Positions 50,378 to 58,726 of a DNA stretch of 61,868 bases are shown here, in pieces. The stretch is from Solimicrobium sp. GTDB lineage: Bacteria; Pseudomonadota; Gammaproteobacteria; Burkholderiales; Burkholderiaceae_D. The stretch is taken from NCBI GenBank assembly GCA_021155915.1, contig JAJNBE010000002.1, forward strand, positions 1 to 61,868, given 5' to 3'. The notes below the pieces were generated by a model, which had not been told where the DNA came from, did not search any database, and saw only the letters and a list, made by a program, of their open reading frames with translations. The position numbers were made by a program, and so were the translations under genes. How positions within the stretch are numbered: position 1 is the stretch's first letter; the number at the start of each line of letters is the position of its first letter.

Positions 50378-53154
50378 TGAAAACAATTAAACCGCAACGA
50401 CTTACAGTCCTCACTAGAGTATATGAGTATCAAAGTCGCTTTTTTTTAGCTGTCAACGCAAGCGTTTTTTTCGATTTCAATCAACCGAGACAGCTGTTAA
50501 CCGAAGTCGAAATGTGGAAATTTTTGGCCAGAACTTTGGGTAAAGATACGATGCTTGACATGGGCATACCAAAGCAACGGGGTGAATTTTTGGTGTATGG
50601 AAAGTGCCATGCTTATCAAGGAGTACCGATAACTGCCTCGACCGTTCATATTAAGGTTGGCGTGCAAGAAAAGACACTTAACGTATTTGGTGAGCGGCAT
50701 TGGCAGCGTCAGTTTGGTGTAACCACACTGAGTGGCCCTGCACCATTTACTGAGATTGATTTGACGTATGCGAATGCATTCGGAGGGCCCGATTATCCCT
50801 TAAATCCGTCGGGAAAGGGCATGCCCGTGCAAGGTCAGAACCAAAATCAAAGCTTGCCAAATATAGAACTACCTGGTTCGCTAATGTTATCACCGGATGA
50901 TCGTCCTAATCCAGCTGGGCTCAATGCAATCAATTTTTCTTGGCCCCAGCGTATGGCTAAAATGGGAACTTATGACGATAAATGGCTGAAAACACGTTAT
51001 CCAGGTTATGCCGATGATATTGACTGGAGCATTTTTAATATAGCTCCTGAAGACCAATGGCTATCGGACTTTTTTAAAGGAAACGAAGCAGTCGAGATCC
51101 GGGGTATGCATTCACAGAAGGAAGTACAGCATGTGACATTGCCGGAGTGCATGGCGGCTTGTTTCATCACGCAGCGAACCACAGAGGGCGATTGTTTTCG
51201 TGAAATAACGATGCATCCGGAAACGTTGACATTGTTCCCGTCAGATGAACGGGGAATTTTACTGTTTCGAGGTGTGACAGAAATTAATACGGATGATGGG
51301 GCTGATGTAATTCATTTAGTGGCCGGTGCTGAAAAGTTGGGTATTTCTAAAACCATTAAACATTATCAGGACGTTTTAGCGATTCGCCTAGATAAGAAGA
51401 AAGGTGCATTGCATTCCCTTGACGACGCCCCATTGCTACCTCCGGTTCCAGCTTTGTTATGTAAGCGAAGCGGAATGAAAGAGCAAGCAGAACAATCAGA
51501 CCAAACCCTTTCGCGTTCTGTGTCAGAAGAAAAAAAGTTGCACGAAGTGGGACTGTCAGATCAAGAAATTAAAATTCCAGAGGTTACTTTCAATCCGCCT
51601 GGTACGACTGATCAAATTATGGCGGAAACAAAAGCCACCTTGCAGCGGCAGCACACAAAATTACTTGAGCTAGCCAAACAGTACGCACTGCCGGCAACTG
51701 CTATAGATAAAATAAACAATACTTTCTCTAGCGATTTCTCATTAGAGAAATTAGATTTTGGTAATATTGATCCACATGCAGAAATGCTGAAGCAACAAGC
51801 TGTATCTGAGAAACGTCTGCGTGAAATTTGCCTAAAGCAGAATTTGAATTTCGATGCTCTAATGAACCCTTCCTTCAAGTTGTCAAGTGAACCACCTAAG
51901 CCGACCGCAGAGACCATCATGCAGCACTTAGAGTCTATTCGGGAAAAGTTGAAGGTAGCTGGCAAGACCAGTGAGGGTTTGGATCAGTTAATCGCGGAGT
52001 CGCCCACTCAGTTAGCCGAACAAGACGCGCAGTTATTGGCTCACTATGTTGAACGCACCAAAAAGAATGCGCAAATTTCTCTTTCAAAAGCGAATTTTGT
52101 GCAGGAAAACCAAGCTAAAACCCCAAAAGACACCTCAGAATTTATGCGTGGAGGGAGCTACGTCGGACAAGATTTTACTGGTATTGACTTGTCCGGATTA
52201 GATTTGCGTGGCGCCGATTTTTCCGCTGCCATTTTAGAAAAAGCGGATTTAAGCCATGCACAACTTGAAGAAGCAAATTTTGGTAGGGCCAAGTTATCAC
52301 ATGCAAATCTCGATGGTGCAAATCTGACGAAAGCAAATTTTAGTGAAGCAAAATTGAATAACACTAAATTCGGCAATGCCGTTGCACATAAAGCTAATTT
52401 TAATAAGGCGGCGTTGAGCTACGCTGATTTTGGTAGCGCTGATTTCAGGGGCGCAAACTTCGTGCAATGTAATTTTTTAAACGTTAAGTTAGGTTGTGCG
52501 GATTTCACGGAAGTTTTGGCTAAGGAAGCCAAGTTTATTTATAGCGAATCGAAAAATATTGACGCGGATAGGAAGGGTATAACTCCACCAGAAATTGGGT
52601 TTCCAATGCACGGCATTCGGTTTACTCGAGCTGATTTGACAAAGGCACTATTTTTGAAATGCAAAATGGACGATGTGGACTTTAGCGATGCGTGTCTAGA
52701 AAAAGCTTCCTTTATTTCTGTAAAAGGAGATAAGGTAAATTTCCGTAATGCTCGCTTGACTAAAAGTTGTGTCGTACAAGACAGCGTATTTACGGGAGCT
52801 AATTTTGCCGATGCAATTTTGAAAGGGTCCAATTTGCGAGGCGTGAATTTGGAGGATGCTTGTTTTGAAAGAGCATGTTTAGAGAACGCGGACTTATCCG
52901 GTTGCAATTTAAACAGAACCGATTTTAAACATACCCAGGCCACGGGCGCACGATTTACTAAAGCTGATTGTAGCGAGGCAGACCTGTCAGGTGCAAATCT
53001 ACATAAAGCGGTTATGCGGAAGACGAAGTTACAGGGGACGAAGTTAGTTGCGGCTAATTTGTATCAGGGCGACATGTTGCGCGCTCAAATTGATGCCACC
53101 ACGAATTTTGATCAAGCAAATTTGAAGAAAACGATGATAAAAGTGAATAAGTAA
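50377..53154 (+). CDS. DUF2169 T6SS adaptor fused to pentapeptide repeats
   Basis: Residues about 15-330 form a DUF2169 domain (NASVFFDF, KQRGEFLVYGKCHA, YANAFGG, LTLFPSDERGILLFRG). DUF2169 proteins act as loading adaptors for VgrG-borne effectors, shown for Agrobacterium Tde2. A charged, mainly helical segment covers about 360-590. Residues about 590-925 are pentapeptide repeats with the A(D/N)Lxx pattern (LSGLDLRGADFSAA, LSHANLDGANLTKANF), forming a right-handed beta-helix. The gene is coupled to vgrG at one side and to a second pentapeptide gene at the other by one-base overlaps. Adaptor or structural effector are both possible. Confidence 0.88.
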   Translation: MKTIKPQRLTVLTRVYEYQSRFFLAVNASVFFDFNQPRQLLTEVEMWKFLARTLGKDTMLDMGIPKQRGEFLVYGKCHAYQGVPITASTVHIKVGVQEKTLNVFGERHWQRQFGVTTLSGPAPFTEIDLTYANAFGGPDYPLNPSGKGMPVQGQNQNQSLPNIELPGSLMLSPDDRPNPAGLNAINFSWPQRMAKMGTYDDKWLKTRYPGYADDIDWSIFNIAPEDQWLSDFFKGNEAVEIRGMHSQKEVQHVTLPECMAACFITQRTTEGDCFREITMHPETLTLFPSDERGILLFRGVTEINTDDGADVIHLVAGAEKLGISKTIKHYQDVLAIRLDKKKGALHSLDDAPLLPPVPALLCKRSGMKEQAEQSDQTLSRSVSEEKKLHEVGLSDQEIKIPEVTFNPPGTTDQIMAETKATLQRQHTKLLELAKQYALPATAIDKINNTFSSDFSLEKLDFGNIDPHAEMLKQQAVSEKRLREICLKQNLNFDALMNPSFKLSSEPPKPTAETIMQHLESIREKLKVAGKTSEGLDQLIAESPTQLAEQDAQLLAHYVERTKKNAQISLSKANFVQENQAKTPKDTSEFMRGGSYVGQDFTGIDLSGLDLRGADFSAAILEKADLSHAQLEEANFGRAKLSHANLDGANLTKANFSEAKLNNTKFGNAVAHKANFNKAALSYADFGSADFRGANFVQCNFLNVKLGCADFTEVLAKEAKFIYSESKNIDADRKGITPPEIGFPMHGIRFTRADLTKALFLKCKMDDVDFSDACLEKASFISVKGDKVNFRNARLTKSCVVQDSVFTGANFADAILKGSNLRGVNLEDACFERACLENADLSGCNLNRTDFKHTQATGARFTKADCSEADLSGANLHKAVMRKTKLQGTKLVAANLYQGDMLRAQIDATTNFDQANLKKTMIKVNK

Positions 53155-54221
53155 TGGTCAAAATAATGGATCGCATTGAATTACTTGAACTGATAAAACG
53201 TGAGCGGATAGGGACCGATCTTGATTGCTCTAACCTCGATTTAAGCGGTATCGACCTATCTAATGTTCATTTTATTAGCTCCTCTTTTGCCGGTGCTAAC
53301 TTGGCGGGTGCGCATATAAATAGAGCGAGTTTTAGTAAAGTTGATTTTACGAAGGCTAATTTTGAGAAAGCGAGTTTAAGCCTGGCTTCCGTTTCAGAGG
53401 GAAAATTAACGGATGCTAACTTGCGTGGCGCATATCTTGTTAAGTCAAAATGGCTGAAGAGTGATTTAAGCAACGCAAATTTTTCGGACACTGATATGAC
53501 GACTTCGTTTGTCTCAGATTGTAAATTGAATAGTACCAATTTTTCCGGAGCGAATTTAGATCGCAGTGCCCTACTAAATTGTGTTTTATCCGGAACGCTA
53601 TTTTGTCAGGCTAATTTAACGCAAACGGTTTTGAATAAGTCGGACCTGCGTGGTGTTGATTTAACTCATGCAGTTTGCGATAAGACGGTATTCATTAAAT
53701 CGATCATGGCAGGAATGGCATTAACTGACATGAAACTGTCCTTGTCGCAATTTATTGGTGCCGACCTGGCAGGTGTAAATTTTACCGGCTCCGATTTAAC
53801 TCAATGCAATTTTAAAGACGCTAATTTAAGTGACGCAATCATGACAAAATGCCAGCTTGCCAATGCGATGTTCAACAATACTAACCTGAGCAATGCCTTA
53901 TTTGCAGATTCGATGATGCAACAAGCGATTTTGATTGAGGCAAATCTATCTCACGCTAATTTGTCGGGATGTAATTTGTATCAAGCGCAATTAAATAGGG
54001 CGAATTGTTTTGGAGCGAATTTTTCTGATGCCGATTTAACCTATTGTAACTTTTCGCATGCTGATTTGAGGCAGAGCGTGTTATCCAATAGTAAGTTGTA
54101 TCGTGCGATATTGCACCGCATCATAGAAGAAAAAACGCAATGGGATGGAGCAAGTAGGGAACTGGCTTTGGAAACGGATCTGGAATTAGCGGAGGCAGAA
54201 GATTGGGGACGGGCAACATAA
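53154..54221 (+). CDS. Pentapeptide-repeat protein of the VgrG cargo block
   Basis: Nearly all 355 residues are pentapeptide repeats (for example LDCSNLDLSGIDLSNVHF, LSHANLSGCNLYQAQLNRANCFGANF) between a short helical start (MDRIELLELIKRERIG) and an acidic tail. It lacks a DUF2169 part. It overlaps the preceding gene by one base and resembles its C-terminal half, so it may extend or pair with that beta-helix. Pentapeptide proteins sometimes mimic DNA and bind gyrase, but nothing here specifically shows that. Its T6SS linkage is by position. Confidence 0.85.
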   Translation: MVKIMDRIELLELIKRERIGTDLDCSNLDLSGIDLSNVHFISSSFAGANLAGAHINRASFSKVDFTKANFEKASLSLASVSEGKLTDANLRGAYLVKSKWLKSDLSNANFSDTDMTTSFVSDCKLNSTNFSGANLDRSALLNCVLSGTLFCQANLTQTVLNKSDLRGVDLTHAVCDKTVFIKSIMAGMALTDMKLSLSQFIGADLAGVNFTGSDLTQCNFKDANLSDAIMTKCQLANAMFNNTNLSNALFADSMMQQAILIEANLSHANLSGCNLYQAQLNRANCFGANFSDADLTYCNFSHADLRQSVLSNSKLYRAILHRIIEEKTQWDGASRELALETDLELAEAEDWGRAT

Positions 54222-54309
54222 CTGTCACTCAGCTTTTTGCTCTAGTCGTTATTACGGAAGGACAAACAAGTTAATTAAGCAATGTTGAGTAAATGAAATG
54301 GAATGACAA

Positions 54310-54957
54310 ATGAACACGCCTGCTTTCAAGAAAGAATCAGTAACCTTATTTCAAGAATACGGTTATGTCCAAAAGATTGGTGCCACGTATACAGTGCAAA
54401 CCGAGGTCACTCTCTATATCGCTCAGCGAGCACCTAGCTGTTTTTTGGAACCGCTTGTTGGGGATAAGGTTTTATTGGTGACGGATACTGACAAGGGCGC
54501 CTACATCCTTGCTGTATTAGAACGTGTTAGCCTTCGTACAGCACAGTTGAGTTTGCCTGGCGACACGCAAATCAATGTTGCTCAGGGCTCACTTCAAATT
54601 TCGGCACGTGACGGCATAACCATGGAAACAAGTAGCGACATGTCTCTTCTGGCCACACAACTTAATGTGAATGCGCTACAAGCGGATGTCACTATTAATA
54701 ATGTGTCGATGGTGGGAGAACTCTGGCGCGCTTGTATAGACCAGATTAAGCTAATCGGAACTAATCTAGATTTAGTGCTAGAGCGTTCACATCAGCGCTT
54801 GGTCCGATCGTACCGTCATGTGGCAGAAACCGATCATGTTAGCGCCGGGCAGATCGATTATGAAGCGGAATCAACCCTGTCATTGCACAGTAAATATACC
54901 TTGATGACGGCCGAAGAATTGGTCAAGGTAGACGCTGATCAGATCCATATGGGTTGA
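54310..54957 (+). CDS. DUF3540 family T6SS-associated protein
   Basis: The 215-residue protein matches DUF3540 in layout: an N-terminal small beta domain (YGYVQKIGATYTVQTEVTLYIAQRAPSC), a VGDKVLLVTDTDKGAYILAVLER core, then a beta-rich segment and an ARDGITMETSSDMSLLA repeat region that looks like a short beta-helix. DUF3540 genes occur beside DUF2169 and DUF4150 genes in VgrG cargo blocks. The role is unknown, but it probably belongs to spike assembly or effector loading. Confidence 0.85.
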   Translation: MNTPAFKKESVTLFQEYGYVQKIGATYTVQTEVTLYIAQRAPSCFLEPLVGDKVLLVTDTDKGAYILAVLERVSLRTAQLSLPGDTQINVAQGSLQISARDGITMETSSDMSLLATQLNVNALQADVTINNVSMVGELWRACIDQIKLIGTNLDLVLERSHQRLVRSYRHVAETDHVSAGQIDYEAESTLSLHSKYTLMTAEELVKVDADQIHMG

Positions 54958-54993
54958 GTTTTTAATGAAGTTAGAGCGTAGAGGATAAAGAGC

Positions 54994-55401
54994 ATGTTTG
55001 CAAATACACAAATGGGTGGAATGAATAGCGGTTTTCCCGACGTTTGCATTACCCCGGTCCCTTCACCGCTTGGGCCGGTACCAACGCCATTACCTTATCC
55101 CAATGAATCGATGACGATGATGGGTGTTGAGGCGGTAGACAATATTTTAATCGGTGGCGCTCCTGCGCATAATTTAGCGACAGAGATCCCAATGAGCAAT
55201 GGGGATAATGCCGGAACTTTGCTAGGTGTAGTATCCGGGACAGTAATGGGACCAACTCGTACTATACTGGGCGCCGAATCGGTGTTATTTGGTGGTATGC
55301 CAGCGACGCGTTTAACCAGTATGACTATTCAAAATTCAACTAATTGTCCGGGCGCATGTATGGTGCCAAGTCAATCGAAACTATTAATCTTGGCGCCTTA
55401 G
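54994..55401 (+). CDS. DUF4150 PAAR-like tip protein
   Basis: The 135-residue Gly/Pro-rich protein (MFANTQMGGMNSGFPDVCITPVPSPLGP, later NGDNAGTLLGVVSGTVMGP and AESVLFGGMPATRLTSM) fits DUF4150, a PAAR-like family expected to sharpen the VgrG spike and carry cargo. AGAGG lies upstream. It is the only PAAR-type protein in the window and carries no fused effector domain, so cargo would bind non-covalently. Confidence 0.9.
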   Translation: MFANTQMGGMNSGFPDVCITPVPSPLGPVPTPLPYPNESMTMMGVEAVDNILIGGAPAHNLATEIPMSNGDNAGTLLGVVSGTVMGPTRTILGAESVLFGGMPATRLTSMTIQNSTNCPGACMVPSQSKLLILAP

Positions 55402-55411
55402 GGATCAGCGG

Positions 55412-56197
55412 ATGAAAACAGTCTGGATAAGTGCTCTGATACACGATGAAGCGCGCGTCGCTGTAGTTACTGCGCAGTTGAAACGCTATGGTTTGCACTG
55501 TCAGGGTCATTTTTGGGAAGATGGTCCAGATAAGATGAGTTGGCAGCCAGCCTTGGAAGCAATGAAAAGTGCACATGCTGAGCTTTGGCTAATTTTGGCA
55601 GATGATGTTGAATTGGCTAAACCTACAGTGCGGCATGGCTTATCGCTATTTGCAGCTATGGCCAACGCGCAACGAGACGTAGATTTTCCGATTGTATTGT
55701 TATGGAATTCTAAAACGCCCGTGCCAACTCCAGCGACGTTACCTGATTTACTGCAATCGGCAAGTTTGATTGAGGAAGCAAATCCCGCCTGGCAGGCGAA
55801 AATCGTCGCCAGAGTGAATAAAACAAGCACATTGAAAACCGCTGATTATCGTTTAAATATATTAGGAGATGAGCGTCTTGGTCAGTGGTTTGAGATAGGG
55901 CCGCGTCATGGAAGTTGGGATGGTGTGCTGTTTGGTGTTTCCGGTGAAAACGCAACGATAGAATTCCAGGCAGTAGGTCTTCAAAATGGATTGCCAGAAA
56001 AAACCATCCTAGAATTGGCCCAGCAAGGATTACGGCTAAAGGCAGGGGAACGGGATTTTACGGCTTGGGCACTACGTAATCAAGTAGATACTGCCTCATC
56101 TTATTATGCAAGAGTCAAGGGGAATCCGGAAGCTATTCTCTTTTCGCCTTATCCTGAGGAAGGTGAACTGGATGCTACTATTATAAGGATGAGTTGA
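55412..56197 (+). CDS. Conserved T6SS-linked protein of unknown function
   Basis: The 261-residue protein lies 10 bp after the PAAR-like gene and ends the cargo block. The first 140 residues have an alternating beta/alpha pattern (VWISALIHDEARVAVVTAQLKRYGLHC, later AELWLILADDVEL, FPIVLLWN) reminiscent of a TIR or receiver-like fold. Residues 150-260 look beta-rich (GQWFEIGPRHGSWDGVLFGVSG). I know similar proteins in DUF2169/DUF4150 loci of Burkholderia and Pseudomonas but no established function. Adaptor and effector roles are both open. Confidence 0.8.
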   Translation: MKTVWISALIHDEARVAVVTAQLKRYGLHCQGHFWEDGPDKMSWQPALEAMKSAHAELWLILADDVELAKPTVRHGLSLFAAMANAQRDVDFPIVLLWNSKTPVPTPATLPDLLQSASLIEEANPAWQAKIVARVNKTSTLKTADYRLNILGDERLGQWFEIGPRHGSWDGVLFGVSGENATIEFQAVGLQNGLPEKTILELAQQGLRLKAGERDFTAWALRNQVDTASSYYARVKGNPEAILFSPYPEEGELDATIIRMS

Positions 56198-56228
56198 GAT
56201 TTAACCCAGATTTTTTTTTATTAGAACG

Positions 56229-56479
56229 ACATTGAGGAAAATTGGGAGCACCGATAGTGCGAAAGGTATAAGTTTCCTCACGGAGCTGCGGAATCTCAAA
56301 GAGCTGTTTATTAGTCACACTGGAATCTGGGAAGAGGGTATCGCTAGCTTGGAAAAGACGAATCTCAGTGTTATGACCATGGCGTATTATGAGCTTAGCG
56401 AGATTGATTGAAATAAGCTACGCTCCAGCTTACCCAATGTCACTAAGCGGTTCGTGTGTGAGGACTTAGACTTTTTGTA
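56229..56479 (+). pseudogene. Broken 3' end of a second F-box/LRR gene
   Basis: The reading NIEENWGS..., LPNL-type repeat and final EWFVCEDLDF-like end of the intact LRR gene can be followed here. TGA at 56409-56411 interrupts it where the intact gene has GAA, and the 5' part, including the F-box, is missing. Confidence 0.85.
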
Positions 56480-56529
56480 ATATGAATTTTAGGTGTAAAT
56501 TACAAAAATTGCCAAAATAGCGTGTCGAG

Positions 56530-56545
56530 TACGTAATATTACGTA
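56530..56545. promoter_or_regulatory. 16-bp palindrome, left copy
   Basis: TACGTAATATTACGTA is a perfect palindrome 54 bases before the GTG of the truncated effector copy. An identical site precedes the intact effector gene (58292-58307). It is built of the ACGTAA half-site also clustered ahead of hfq. Confidence 0.45.
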
Positions 56546-56598
56546 TAGTCAACTAATTCGGGGGATGGGATGATTCGTTTTTTTTAACGGATCCTTTT

Positions 56599-56946
56599 GT
56601 GCAACCGACGTCTTCCCCCATTAAGTTCCCACTTTTATTAAATTCTAGTCATAAGCCTGCTACTAAGCAGGACCCTTATTCGACTGAAAATACGGATTTC
56701 AATAAAGATAATAGTCATGTCACGATACATCCTTATTCAGATTGTGAAGTAATAGTTCCATTTACTCCGTACGATCATCGGCAGTTCAATTTGGTCAAAC
56801 CTACTAAAAGCGCGGCCCATAATTTCACTCGAATTTCGCAAAAAATAGAATTTCCGGGGTTAGATTACGATTATCCTATTTCTTCCTTAGAAGAACATCG
56901 TCAATTAATTCACGTGAACGGCCTGGAATTGATTCTGTTCAATTAG
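56599..56946 (+). pseudogene. Truncated, frameshifted copy of the effector gene
   Basis: Residues 1-103 match the N-terminus of the 58364 gene almost without change (GTG start, SSPIKFPLLLNSSHKPATKQDP). One A is missing near 56905-56908 relative to the intact copy, so the frame shifts and stops at 56946. Homology ends at about 56960, and the rest of the gene is gone. Confidence 0.88.
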
Positions 56947-57075
56947 TGAAAAATACCAAATTTCAAGCTTATACTTACTTTTCCACCTGGCGCCTCTAAT
57001 TCGCGGGATCTTACTGCAGGCCTCTAAGCCTAGGGGCCATCCTCTTAACTTTCTCTCTATGAAAGCAGAAACATC

Positions 57076-58254
57076 ATGTCCCCTATAAGCTGCGGTATTT
57101 CCTACCCTTCTTTCCAATCTACAGTTATTTATGACAAAGAGGTGGTTCAAAAAGATGATCTTTCGCTGTCGTCAGACGATTCTCAGCCGGCCATAGACGA
57201 TCTTAACGCAGATAATATGGGTGAGATAACGCATAGATCAGCCGCTGGGTTCTTTAAGCTAATTCCCGAGGAGATAGCGTTGGAAATATGGAGTCGTTTA
57301 AATAATCTCTCATTGAATGCAATGCGGCAGGTATCAGTAGAGACGCATACTCGGGTTAACTCCCTCTGGGAACGGTATATCTCCCTTAATGAAATTCCCA
57401 TTTCGCAATTGGATAGCTTTTTTGCGTTTTACAAGGCCCTTGATATTCCTTTTCTAAAAATAAACATTCTTTCAACGCAATCTGACGTGTTTAAGGGGAT
57501 GATGGAAAGTTTGTCTGAAAATTTCCAGGTAAAAAAAATTCAACTTGAAGTAGCGCATTATAAAGGTAGGAAGCTAGACTTGAAGGATATAGGTCACCTT
57601 ACTAACCTTGTGACGCTCACTTCGCTGGACGTTGGGAATAATTATTTGGGACCCAATGGTGTCGCCTTAGTAGGAAAACTGACGAATTTAGAACGGCTTG
57701 ACATCAGTTTTAATAATATCGGTCCCAAGGGTGCGGAGCCCTTGACGATTTTGATAAATTTAAATTCGCTAAACATCGGGCACAACAAACTTGGCCCCAC
57801 AGGTGCCGAGCCCTTGTCGACATTGACAAATTTGAAATGGCTAGAAATCGGGTGCAACGAACTTGGCCCCAAAGGTACTGCGCCCTTGTCGACACTGATA
57901 AATTTACAATGGCTAGACATTGGGTGCAACAAAATCGGCCTCAAAGGTACTGAGCCCTTGACGACACTAACGAATCTAGCTTATCTCAACATTGAGGAAA
58001 ATTGGGGGTCTGATACTGCGAAAGGTATAGTTTGCCTCACCGAGCTGCCGAATCTCAAAGAGCTGTTTATTAGTGATACTGGAATGGGGGACGAGGGTAT
58101 CACTAGCTTGGGAAAGATGACGAGTCTCACTGCTATGACCCTGGCATATTGTGAGCTTAGCAAGATTGAGGAAAATAAGCTGCGCTCCAGCTTACCCAAT
58201 GTCAATGAATGGTTCGTGTGTGAGGACTTAGACTTCTTACATGAGGGATTTTAG
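57076..58254 (+). CDS. F-box and leucine-rich-repeat protein, probable host-directed effector
   Basis: The 392-residue protein has a disordered acidic start, an F-box-like motif at about 61-101 (LIPEEIALEIWSRLNNLSL, then VS and a Trp at the expected spacing) and about eight leucine-rich repeats of 24 residues at 175-375 (unit LTNLxxLxIxxNxLGPKGxxPLST). F-box/LRR proteins are eukaryotic SCF ubiquitin-ligase receptors. In bacteria they are known as translocated effectors, for example Ralstonia GALA proteins. No secretion signal or membrane segment is visible. The gene lies behind the T6SS cargo block and just before a second effector-like gene. Delivery by this T6SS is inference. The ribosome site is weak. 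F-box call moderate, LRR call strong. Confidence 0.85.
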   Translation: MSPISCGISYPSFQSTVIYDKEVVQKDDLSLSSDDSQPAIDDLNADNMGEITHRSAAGFFKLIPEEIALEIWSRLNNLSLNAMRQVSVETHTRVNSLWERYISLNEIPISQLDSFFAFYKALDIPFLKINILSTQSDVFKGMMESLSENFQVKKIQLEVAHYKGRKLDLKDIGHLTNLVTLTSLDVGNNYLGPNGVALVGKLTNLERLDISFNNIGPKGAEPLTILINLNSLNIGHNKLGPTGAEPLSTLTNLKWLEIGCNELGPKGTAPLSTLINLQWLDIGCNKIGLKGTEPLTTLTNLAYLNIEENWGSDTAKGIVCLTELPNLKELFISDTGMGDEGITSLGKMTSLTAMTLAYCELSKIEENKLRSSLPNVNEWFVCEDLDFLHEGF

Positions 58255-58726
58255 GTATAAATTACAAAAATTGCCAAAATTGCGTGTCGAGTACGTAATA
58301 TTACGTATAGTCAACTAATTCGGGGGATGGGATGATTCGTTATTTTTTTCAACGGATCCTTTTGTGCAACCGACGTCTTCCCCCATTAAGTTCCCACTTT
58401 TATTAAATTCTAGTCACAAGCCTGCTACTAAGCAGGACCCTCATTCGACTGAAAATACGGATTTCAATAAAGAGAATAGTGATGACACGATACATCCTTA
58501 TTCGGATTGTGAAGTAATAGTTCCTTTCTCTCCGTACGATCATCGGCAGTTCAATTTAGTCAAACCCACTAAGAGCAGGGCCAATAATTTCACTCGAATT
58601 TTGCAAAAGATAGAATTTCCCCGGTTGGATGACGAGCATTCGGTTTCTTCGTTAGAAGAACATCGTCAATTAAATTCACGTAAACGGCCTAGTATTGATT
58701 CTGTTCAATTAGTACAAAATACCAAA
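57989..58726 (+). repeat. Right copy of the ~735-bp direct repeat
   Basis: This is the intact copy of the segment at 56229-56960. It spans the 3' end of the LRR gene, the 110-bp spacer and the start of the effector gene. Confidence 0.9.
58292..58307. promoter_or_regulatory. 16-bp palindrome, right copy
   Basis: TACGTAATATTACGTA lies in the spacer between the LRR gene and the effector gene, 57 bases before the GTG start. It is identical to 56530-56545 although neighbouring bases have drifted. The position suits an operator; a role in recombination is possible. Confidence 0.45.

Larger units (their letters stand above)
56229..56960 (+). repeat. Left copy of a ~735-bp direct repeat
   Basis: The segment matches 57989-58726 at high identity over its length, with small indels. 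It covers the 3' end of the LRR gene, the spacer with the palindrome and the first ~115 codons of the effector gene. The offset between copies is about 1.76 kb, as expected for a tandem duplication of the two-gene unit followed by deletion in the left copy. Confidence 0.9.

Noticed and set aside
53154..54221. Annotating the pentapeptide protein as a Qnr-type quinolone-resistance factor
   Set aside because: Its position in the VgrG cargo block and lack of Qnr-specific loops do not support that; pentapeptide repeats alone are not diagnostic.
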